Position numbers and translations under genes: made by a program
Source: Deltaproteobacteria bacterium
GTDB taxonomy: Bacteria; Desulfobacterota; Desulfarculia; Adiutricales; Adiutricaceae
NCBI GenBank assembly: GCA_031279515.1
Contig: JAITII010000072.1
Coordinates: forward strand, 1 to 48,176
DNA length: 48,176 bases
Direction: 5' to 3'
Notes under the pieces: model-generated
Databases searched by the model: none
Told to the model about the DNA's origin: nothing
Seen by the model: only the letters and a program-made list of their open reading frames with translations
Part shown: positions 7,507 to 14,527 of the stretch, in pieces
How the letters are laid out: every line of letters starts with the position of its first letter
How positions within the stretch are numbered: position 1 is the stretch's first letter

Positions 7507-8680
7507 TGGTCCATCCCCTTCCGCGAAGTTTTATGAAAAAGAAAGCAAAGAGCGGCGTTCCCACCAAGGAGGTCATAAGACCTATGGGTATCTCAAAGGG
7601 AGCCAGAGTTCTGGCTAAGGTGTCCATTAAGAGTAGGTAGATACCTCCTAAAAGAGCCGAGATAGGTAATAGCCTCCCATGATCGGGACCTACGAGCATA
7701 CGTCCAAGGTGTGGTATCACAAGACCAACCCAACCGACTCCGCCGCTAACGGCCACCTGTGCCGCCACAAATAGGGAGACTAAAATAACCACAGCCCACC
7801 TTAAAAGTGACACTCTAATACCAAGGGAAGCGGCATCGGTGTCACCTAAGGAAAGGACGTTTAAGCGCCAGGATAAACCCATTAGAGGAATAGTCGAGGC
7901 TATGGTCACAATGGTTAGGAAAAGCACGCTATCGGGATTAGCCCTGGCGAAGCTTCCCATCAGCCAGTAGAGAAGTCCCGGAAGTCTACTTTCAGGGTCC
8001 GCAAAATATGTTACGGCGCCCGTTAGGGCGCCAAATAGACCGCCTACAACTATTCCGGCCAAAACAAGTCCCAGAGTGCTACTTTGGCGAGCCAGACGCG
8101 AAAGGAAAAAGGCCAGGACTAAGGCCCCACAGCCAAAGACAAAGGAGAAGGGTATAAGTGCGGCTCCTCCGGAAAAGCCTAAGGAAAGGGCTAGAACTCC
8201 GCCAAAGGAGGCTCCAGAGGAGACCCCAAGAATCTCTGGACCAACCAAAGGGTTACGAAACACTCCCTGCATAGCTGCCCCGCATAAGGCTAACCCCATA
8301 CCCGAAAGTATCACCAGAAGGATCCTAGGAAGCCTTAAGGTCCTTATCACTATTGTGTCGTTAAGAGAACTAAGATCTTCGGTTGTTTCATTTAAGCCAA
8401 AAAGGATCTTAAAGGCCTCTGAGGGGCTTAGCTCGTAACGACCTATGATGAGACTTAAAACCACGCTGGCTAAAAGAATGAGGATTAAAAGGGGAAAGAG
8501 ATAGCCTCCTTTCGCCTTTAAGGAAAGGGAGGGGCTAGGAGTTGAGAGACTTTTGTTCATATTATTTTCCCCGGAGGATTTCGTAACATCCTGAGGCTCT
8601 TGTGGCGGAGTTAACTGCGAGTCTTGTTCTGTCTTAAAAGGAGGGGCTATGCTCGCAGAGGATGTCTTATTGCTTTCCAT
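7499..8680 (-). CDS. FecCD-family permease (system 1)
   Basis: A 393-residue inner-membrane permease of the BtuCD/FecCD family. From about residue 58 it has the usual ten hydrophobic helices. Family landmarks are GAAMQGVFRNPLVGPEILG, with the conserved RNPL-P loop, and GLVIPHLGRMLVGPDHG near the end, the loop contacting the ATPase. The first ~55 residues are an unusual polar, Ser/Pro/Gln-rich cytoplasmic extension not needed by the fold; an internal Met41 (NNMNKS) could be the true start, but no good ribosome-binding site marks it. The gene overlaps both neighbours, the binding protein by 14 bases and the ATPase by 8, so the three form one transcription unit. Confidence 0.92.
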   Translation of the reverse strand: MESNKTSSASIAPPFKTEQDSQLTPPQEPQDVTKSSGENNMNKSLSTPSPSLSLKAKGGYLFPLLILILLASVVLSLIIGRYELSPSEAFKILFGLNETTEDLSSLNDTIVIRTLRLPRILLVILSGMGLALCGAAMQGVFRNPLVGPEILGVSSGASFGGVLALSLGFSGGAALIPFSFVFGCGALVLAFFLSRLARQSSTLGLVLAGIVVGGLFGALTGAVTYFADPESRLPGLLYWLMGSFARANPDSVLFLTIVTIASTIPLMGLSWRLNVLSLGDTDAASLGIRVSLLRWAVVILVSLFVAAQVAVSGGVGWVGLVIPHLGRMLVGPDHGRLLPISALLGGIYLLLMDTLARTLAPFEIPIGLMTSLVGTPLFAFFFIKLRGRGWTND

Positions 8681-9806
8681 TAGTTGTCCTTATAAATCTA
8701 TCGTAGTAGGCCGAATCTTGGTTTTCCTCTAGCCTCAACCAGGTGTCTATTTGAGACTCTGTAACTTCGTAGCCATATATATCAAGATAAGTCTCCCGAA
8801 TTTTATCTCTGAGGTTAAGGTTCGACGGATTAAAAGGGTTAAGGATCTCTCTTAGCCACAGCATGGAGAGAGGGACCTCCACGGGGCCTTCCAGGCGGGA
8901 AGCACCTAAAGGCATGTGGTATACTCGTCTATTTCTCACGGCCTTAAGACCTTGAAAACGAGGATCCTCATAGATTGCAGAAACTCTCATATCCGTCTGA
9001 TCCAAAACGTATGGGTTTAAAAGAAGGACGTCGGGGTCTAGGATAAGAAGGTTTTCAACGTTTAAGACTCCCCCTGCTGCGGACATTTGAGGCGCTACAT
9101 TTTCGCCGCAGACCATCAGCATGTTGTTGAAGAGATAGCGTTGGCTAGGTCCTCCCCAAAGATTGAAGCCCGCTCCTCCCAAAATACCTACCCGGGTCTT
9201 TTGGGGACAGTTATCCAATCCTAAAAGAACCTCGTCTCGCTCTTGGTAGAACCTTTCCCAGATATGTGAAACCCAGTCCTCTTTACCGGTGAGACCTCCC
9301 AGAAGGTTAAACAGCTTGGTTTTATCGCCGCCGTCGGCAGCGATTTGTAAAGTTCCTTGAAAATTGACTAGCTCTAAACCGGCCACCATATAATTCCAGA
9401 TTAAAACAGCGTCGGGGTTAGCTTCCAAAACCTCCTCTACACTGATGGGAGCGGGCCCAGAAAAATCTGTGAAAGCCAGTGATTTATCCAAAAGTGTAGG
9501 AAAAATGGAACCAAGAACGGAGCTAGTGAATTCTTTGGTCATATAGGGAGGGAGCTTGGTCACAGGATCGGCGTCAAGATTCACCGAAAGGTAATGCCAG
9601 AGAACCGGGGTTAAGATAAAAGTCTGAGGGGTATTAGCTTCAATATAAACGGTCCGGTCCGTCATGTCGGTGACGGCTCTTCCGGTTTGTAAAGTCCGAT
9701 CGGGATGCTTAGGAGTCGGACTTATCATAAGAGCTATGGCTACTAGATAGATGATTAAAAAAGGCCAGGTACCTAAAAGTCCCGTTATATTCCGCAAGAA
9801 AGACAT
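8667..9806 (-). CDS. Periplasmic metal-chelate binding protein (system 1)
   Basis: A 379-residue substrate-binding protein of the FepB/BtuF/TroA-like class (PF01497 type). Residues 12-29 are hydrophobic without a lipobox cysteine, so it is either anchored to the inner membrane or exported. The N-lobe contains VEEVLEANPDAVLIWN and the C-lobe VENLLILDPDVLLLNPY, the paired P-D-x-(I/L) strands of the two lobes. LKAVRNRRVYHMP is the family's 'AVK-xRVY' segment. It presents its ligand to the permease encoded just downstream (14-base overlap) after passage through the receptor encoded upstream. It differs strongly from the binding-protein array at 16095-23380, so it is a separate lineage with its own ligand. 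Confidence 0.85.
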   Translation of the reverse strand: MSFLRNITGLLGTWPFLIIYLVAIALMISPTPKHPDRTLQTGRAVTDMTDRTVYIEANTPQTFILTPVLWHYLSVNLDADPVTKLPPYMTKEFTSSVLGSIFPTLLDKSLAFTDFSGPAPISVEEVLEANPDAVLIWNYMVAGLELVNFQGTLQIAADGGDKTKLFNLLGGLTGKEDWVSHIWERFYQERDEVLLGLDNCPQKTRVGILGGAGFNLWGGPSQRYLFNNMLMVCGENVAPQMSAAGGVLNVENLLILDPDVLLLNPYVLDQTDMRVSAIYEDPRFQGLKAVRNRRVYHMPLGASRLEGPVEVPLSMLWLREILNPFNPSNLNLRDKIRETYLDIYGYEVTESQIDTWLRLEENQDSAYYDRFIRTTNGKQ

Positions 9807-9869
9807 TCAAATTTCCATTTCTATAATAAGCGAAATAATGGTTAAAGATAATGAAAATTAGACTAAGGA

Positions 9870-9896
9870 GGGGCTACGTAAATGATACGTAGCCCC
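9870..9896 (-). repeat. Hairpin between receptor and binding-protein genes
   Basis: A perfect 11-bp inverted repeat GGGGCTACGTA / TACGTAGCCCC with a five-base loop lies in the 170-base gap between the TonB receptor stop and the binding-protein start. There is no T-run on the minus strand after it, so it may act as an RNA stabiliser or partial attenuator that lowers expression of the inner-membrane genes relative to the receptor. Confidence 0.6.
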
Positions 9897-9976
9897 CACC
9901 AAAGCCCTGTTTATTAGCGCGGTCTTGGGCGCGGCTAAATGAGGGAAATGCGAAGTAAATATTAAAAAGTTAGAGC

Positions 9977-12274
9977 TTAAAACTGAATTTCCGCTGTCAA
10001 AGCGATATTGCGAGGAAGTCCAAGACTTAAGTGTGAGCTTCCACCTCCTCCGTACCAATATTTTGCGTTGGTTACATTGGTGATGTTTAGGCGGTATATT
10101 ATGGTATTTTCCTTGATTGAATGTGAGTATCTTAAGCCAAGGTCTCCGAAGGTGAAGGCAGGGATCTGGAGGCGTAAGTTATCATCCAAATAGGTCTTGC
10201 CGTAGTGATTGATTCCCCCCGTTACCGTTAGACCTTCGATCACAGGAATGTCGTATTCTAAGTAGATCTTACCAGAAAATTTAGGGACGTTTCTCATAGC
10301 CAGTCCGTCCAACCTGGGGTTGGATGATTTAAGCCTTTTGGCGCGAGTTATGTTAAATCCGCCCATAAGGGTAAGATCATCGGTCAACTTTCCGCGAGCG
10401 GTAAACTCGAAACCGCGGTGGCGCTGCCTTCCGTCCTGGACATATAGATTTCGGCTAGTGTCCGCGTATTGAAGTGCTTTATTGATTTGATAAAATGCGG
10501 CTGTAAGAAACATTCCTCCGAGCTTGGCTTTAACGCCAAACTCGTATTGACTACTGGAAAAAGGCGGCAATGTTTCACCGGCGTTTAGATATGAAGAAGT
10601 GGCGGGAACATTCACTCCGGCTTCCAGGGATTCAATATAACTGGCGTAGGTTGTAACGTAGGGGAGAGGCTTATATAAGACGGCTATGGTAGGGGTCCAG
10701 GCCGAGCTTTTATATTGGCTTGTCCTAATGCCCGTATTGGCATTGAAACCGCGAGTCCGTAGTGTAGAGTAGTTAACTCCAAGCATGACCGACCACTGGT
10801 CAGTAATCTTAATGTCGTCTCCTATTATCAGGTTGTAATTTTTTGTGTCTGAAGTGTGATGACGCCTCGGCGCCAGAAGAGAAAGAACGTCATACTGATC
10901 TAGATCAAAATTACTGATAAGAGAAGGATCGCTAAACCTTCCAGAATAGTAGTAGTACATATATCTATTCGTTTCACCGGGTACTAAATTTGGTGATTGA
11001 AAGGTTGCCGTTTGTTGATTAATTAAGGTGTAATAACCGTTGGCTCCTGCGGTTAGCTTGTGCTCTAAAGGACCGGTTTGAAAGTTTACGTCCACGTAGC
11101 CGTAAGCACCTTTGGATTTACCGTAACCTCTGCGGGCTCTAATATCGGCCCTGAAAACATCGGGGTTAAGGGTAAAGAAGGTGTTTCCCCAAACTTCCAG
11201 CATATCCCGGATGTAAATAACTCCGGCAGCTCTGAAACTAATCCAGTCGTTTAATTTGTAATGAATGTTAGCTCCGGTAAATCTAGTTTTCGCGTCCGCG
11301 AATGTGTCTTTGGAGGCAAAAGGCGTGGTGGGGTCCGGTAGACCTGGAGGTGGAGAAGTTACCCCGGTAAAAAATGTGGTGTTTTCATAAGACTCTAAAA
11401 GATCAGGGTAATAGGTACCGTCTCTAAAAGCGTTTATTGAGGGGTTTTCAAAATAGAAGGTTCCTTGTCTGCCTCTAATGTGAATTTTTCCCACGGAAGC
11501 GTTGACTTGTACAAGAAGATCTGGAGTAACGTTCCAGTCAAGTGCGATACTGGCAAGTTGACGTTCCTTTTCTTGGAACTTTATACTGGTCTCTCCATCT
11601 TGTGCTAGTAGGTTTATACGATAGGCCAATTTACCGTCCAAGATAGGTCCGCCAACGTCAATATGTCCGAAATACTGTTCATTACCGACAGTGCCCACTC
11701 TCACGGAATTTTTAAATTCATAATAAGGCCTTTTAACGTTGTAATTTAGCGTGCCTCCTACGTTACCAGTACCGTAAAGAAAGCCCGTTAAACCGGAGTA
11801 GACGTCTACTGATTGAAAAAGCTCCACTATCTGCCCGTAGCTTGGAGTTCCAAGCGGGATACCGTTGAATTTAATCCCGCTGTTTCCGGCAACAGAAAAG
11901 CCCCTTACGTTGATTGCGTCGGCTAGGTCGTGCTCCTGATAACCTGAACTGAAATCAACGCCAGGTAGACGGTTTAGCATATCGCCTATGGATATTAACT
12001 GAAGATTTTTGAAGTAGTCTTCGGTGACGGTGTTGATTGTGAAAGGAACGTCAATAAGTGGTTTATCGCCCCATAAACCGTAATTCCTTAGTATATTTAC
12101 AACATAGCCAACTTCAGACGTCCCGTCATTGCTTGCCGTCACTTCCACAGTTTCAAACGTTGTCTGACCTGTGCCGCCTTGCTGCGCCATAACTGTAGAA
12201 GAGGCACCAATGCAAATAATAAAAACTGAAAGCTTCCATACTTTCGAAAAAAGGGAACTAAATTTTTTAAACAT
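9977..12274 (-). CDS. TonB-dependent siderophore-type receptor (system 1)
   Basis: A 765-residue outer-membrane receptor. A signal peptide ends at VMAQQ (about residue 31), and a TonB-box-like ETVEVTA follows. The plug domain shows PFTINTVTEDYF, IGDMLNRLPGVDF, INVRGFS and the GTGNVGGTLNYNVKRP segment. The rest is a beta-barrel with alternating aromatic strands ending in ALTAEIQF, with the terminal Phe needed for barrel assembly. The plug pattern (DVPFTINTVTEDY, then RGF) fits FhuA/FhuE/FpvA-type ferric-siderophore receptors better than BtuB. It brings ligand into the periplasm using TonB energy; no tonB/exbBD genes are in the window. AAAGGA lies seven bases before the ATG. A 25-bp palindrome lies 24 bases upstream. 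Confidence 0.9.
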   Translation of the reverse strand: MFKKFSSLFSKVWKLSVFIICIGASSTVMAQQGGTGQTTFETVEVTASNDGTSEVGYVVNILRNYGLWGDKPLIDVPFTINTVTEDYFKNLQLISIGDMLNRLPGVDFSSGYQEHDLADAINVRGFSVAGNSGIKFNGIPLGTPSYGQIVELFQSVDVYSGLTGFLYGTGNVGGTLNYNVKRPYYEFKNSVRVGTVGNEQYFGHIDVGGPILDGKLAYRINLLAQDGETSIKFQEKERQLASIALDWNVTPDLLVQVNASVGKIHIRGRQGTFYFENPSINAFRDGTYYPDLLESYENTTFFTGVTSPPPGLPDPTTPFASKDTFADAKTRFTGANIHYKLNDWISFRAAGVIYIRDMLEVWGNTFFTLNPDVFRADIRARRGYGKSKGAYGYVDVNFQTGPLEHKLTAGANGYYTLINQQTATFQSPNLVPGETNRYMYYYYSGRFSDPSLISNFDLDQYDVLSLLAPRRHHTSDTKNYNLIIGDDIKITDQWSVMLGVNYSTLRTRGFNANTGIRTSQYKSSAWTPTIAVLYKPLPYVTTYASYIESLEAGVNVPATSSYLNAGETLPPFSSSQYEFGVKAKLGGMFLTAAFYQINKALQYADTSRNLYVQDGRQRHRGFEFTARGKLTDDLTLMGGFNITRAKRLKSSNPRLDGLAMRNVPKFSGKIYLEYDIPVIEGLTVTGGINHYGKTYLDDNLRLQIPAFTFGDLGLRYSHSIKENTIIYRLNITNVTNAKYWYGGGGSSHLSLGLPRNIALTAEIQF

Positions 12275-12297
12275 TCTTTAATCCTTTGTTACTAATA

Positions 12298-12322
12298 ATC
12301 GAAATTTGCGCCAAATTTCGAT
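12298..12322 (-). promoter_or_regulatory. Perfect 25-bp palindrome in the receptor leader (candidate operator)
   Basis: ATCGAAATTTG and CAAATTTCGAT flank a three-base centre, 24 bases before the start codon of the system 1 receptor. The 11-bp arms are perfect. Position and symmetry suit a repressor site or a leader hairpin sequestering the 5' region. The sequence does not match the classical Fur box. Confidence 0.55.
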
Positions 12323-12381
12323 GTACTTATAAAAGTCAGAACGATTATGGGTCTTAGCAATTAAGTTATCGCTCTGAATAA

Positions 12382-12393
12382 TAATCATGATTA
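12382..12393 (-). promoter_or_regulatory. Possible Fur-like site upstream of the system 1 receptor
   Basis: The 12-bp palindrome TAATCATGATTA lies within AATAATAATCATGATTAG. It shares the ATAATCAT core of Fur-type iron boxes, about 110 bases upstream of the receptor start. The match is partial. Confidence 0.3.
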
Positions 12394-12954
12394 GATGGTT
12401 GAACTCATGTTAGCTTCAAAATGATCTTGAAATCATGAGTATGTAAAGGCTAAGAGCCAAGCTTTTAATTAAATATACGTGTCCATGGTTTTGCTAGTTA
12501 ACGACTGCTAACTTCTTCAAGGACCAGGTGAATTTTTTATGAATTATAAATGATTATAAAATGCACAGAGTTAAAGGAAAATCATATTGCTACTCCTTAC
12601 GATATGATTAGTATTTTCTATATGGCATGAAATAATTTAACATCATATGTTTACAAACTTTCATTAAATACCCTAAGAGTGGGCATTAGAAATAGCTCAA
12701 GCAAGATGCCTTAATTAAAACCTTAAGGCTTTTTAGTTAAGCATTTTTATAAGTATTTAGTGGGGAAAATATATGGTAAGTGGGTTAATTTAAGCCTCTA
12801 TCAAATGAGTAAGGTGAAAATTGAAAGTAACTAAAGAAAAGGACTCTTAATCTCTCGAGTAAATTTTTCTTTTTCTTTCTGTAGGCATAAAAGTTACCTA
12901 TGCACAAACTTTAGAATGTGAATAGTTATATAGCCTTAAAATTGTCCATAAGAA

Positions 12955-13000
12955 CAAAAAAAGGCCTTTATAGTCATCTTCTAATGACTATAAAGGCCTT
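12955..13000 (-). terminator. Strong intrinsic terminator, leftward
   Basis: Arms of 17 bp (AAGGCCTTTATAGTCAT and its exact complement) surround a six-base loop. On the minus strand the stem is followed by seven Ts. It would stop leftward transcription coming from the IS remnant or from the binding-protein array further right. Confidence 0.8.
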
Positions 13001-13471
13001 CATAACCAATGAAAAATATTACAATTTTTGAGACCCGGAAAAAAGCTAAAGTGAAATTTCAATATTTCACTGTATTTCTAGCTTCTGCGGTCGTACTGAA
13101 AATATAAATTTTTTTAAACGATATTTCTACGTGAAATAAAACTGTGGTTGGATTTCCCTAGGAAGAAGTCAAAGGAAAAACCTATGAAAACGAGCGGTAG
13201 ATTGTAATTTACCCTACGATTTTTAGTATTTTTATCAGTTTCTTTATTCTTTGTCAAGCTAAAATAAGACTAAAATTCAAAAAATCTTTGCTTAGCGTTA
13301 TTTTATATCGCAGAACATGTCTAGATGAGGCCTACACTCCTTTTAACCACGTGGCACATACCAATATCTGCTATTTATTTTTGAAGATACTACTATATAT
13401 TTAAGTTCAAAATAAACCCAATCTGGTCTTTTGGGTGTCGGAGCAAAATAAAAATGTCCTCCACTCAGCAC

Positions 13472-13488
13472 TTGGCATGATTCTTGCT
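13472..13488 (+). promoter_or_regulatory. Orphan sigma-54-type (-24/-12) promoter motif
   Basis: TTGGCATGATTCTTGCT matches the consensus TTGGCACG-N4-TTGCT except for one base, with the correct GG-to-GC spacing. Only transposase debris on the opposite strand lies immediately downstream, so it may have lost its gene or be a chance match. Confidence 0.35.
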
Positions 13489-13530
13489 TAGTATGTTGAC
13501 TCGATTCTTGCATTCTTTCGGAACTCTCAA

Positions 13531-13960
13531 TTATTCGCGGTGAATAATGAAGTACAGGTTGTAAAACCTGACCCTTAGAGTTCCAGCCAGCCGTTCTTCC
13601 AGGCTGATTATCTCTTTCCAGATTTTTTCCTGATAGCGGCTTGCCTCCATTTGGTAATGCTTGCCCTCAAAGCTGATCCTGAAGTCGTTTTCGGCGGTGC
13701 GGTCCTCGTGGGCGGACAGGATGGCATCCATGTCGAAACCTTTTCGATCCCGGTGAGCATATATTGAGGAGGTGAGAGCTATGCTGTACGCCGCCGTTGT
13801 GCTTGGGTAGGTAGTAGCTCTGGAGGTATTGATTAGCAGCATCTATAGTGGTGATGCTGTCGGCCCACATGAGCCCCAGCAGCCAGTCCTCAAAGGTCCC
13901 GAACCCCCTTTCTAAATCCACGCCCACAGGGCTCAAGGCAAAGGCTGGGTTATTCCGATA
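13531..13960 (-). pseudogene. ISNCY-type transposase C-terminal remnant (leftward copy)
   Basis: The minus strand shows the end of an ISNCY-family transposase in two frames. The first frame has ALSPVGVDLERGFGTFEDWLL (the usual YSPQAKGRVERLFGTLQDRL motif, with part of the DDE core), then TTIDAANQYLQSYYLPKHN. Near 13795 the homology shifts frame and continues with GFDMDAILSAHEDRTAENDF and then RVRFYNLYFIIHRE to the stop at 13531. The N-terminal two thirds are missing and a frameshift is present, so it is dead. It lies back to back with a second copy on the other strand. Confidence 0.75.
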
Positions 13961-13991
13961 TCGGCATAAGAGGGTAGAACGCCTTAACTGA

Positions 13992-14374
13992 GCCCTAGAG
14001 GACTGGCAGGTATTTCGACTGGCGATGGATGAAATCAAGGACATCGAAAACGCCAACACGTTTTAGACGCCGTATAACTGAAGCCCCACAACGATAAGTT
14101 CACTGTGAAGCCTCTTGCGGACTTCGATTCAAACCAGCCAGTGGGCAGCCTGAACATGGACGCCATCCCGAGCATACAAGTCAAGAGAGTTTGCACAAAC
14201 GACTTTACGTTCAGCCAGGACTCTCGGAAGTTCCAGATCATGTGGGGAAATGACCTGCAAGGGTTAACCTAAAGCAAGCTCCTAATCTCGAAGCGGCTGG
14301 ATGGCACCATCAAGGCAAGATTTAGCGATCCCTACTTAGTGATTAAAGAGATCGATTCGACGAAAAAACGATGA
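13992..14374 (+). pseudogene. ISNCY-type transposase C-terminal remnant (rightward copy)
   Basis: The plus strand reads ALEDWQVFRLAMDEIKDIENANTF, then after a frameshift near 14070 HNDKFTVKPLADFDSNQP, NMDAIPSIQVKRVCTNDFTF, and after an internal TAA at 14270 RLDGTIKARFSDPYLVIKEI. These are the same blocks as in the leftward remnant (TIDAANQYL, DMDAILSAHEDRTAENDF, RVRFYNLYFIIHRE), but diverged in sequence, so two different elements or a long-diverged pair are involved. Upstream of 13992 the homology stops against the other copy. Confidence 0.7.
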
Positions 14375-14418
14375 TAACCTTTACCAATCGCTGTATTATA
14401 GATGAAACGCAATTTTCA

Positions 14419-14468
14419 TGCCATACTGGGGTCAGAGTCCGGTGCCGGATCCTGGCCCCTGTATGGCA
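14419..14468. repeat. 50-bp near-perfect palindrome
   Basis: Two 24-base arms, TGCCATACTGGGGTCAGAGT... and its complement, match at 20 of 24 positions around a two-base centre (14443-14444). It lies 45 bases after the rightward transposase remnant. GGGGTCAGAGTCCGG resembles an IS terminal repeat, so this may be two IS ends joined head to head. Confidence 0.65.
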
Positions 14469-14527
14469 TGGCCCTGTGGCTCTGGTTACACGACATTTTA
14501 ATTTTACCGCAACACATCAAATTTTGA

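Larger units (their letters stand above)
12394..13530. other. AT-rich intergenic region
   Basis: About 1.1 kb with no convincing ORF. It holds a strong terminator (12955-13000), a small hairpin AGTGAAAT / ATTTCACT (13050-13071) and a sigma-54-like promoter motif (13472-13488). Confidence 0.6.

Noticed and set aside
14035-14241. Minus-strand 68-codon ORF opposite the rightward transposase remnant
   Set aside because: Antisense of the better-supported plus-strand transposase homology.
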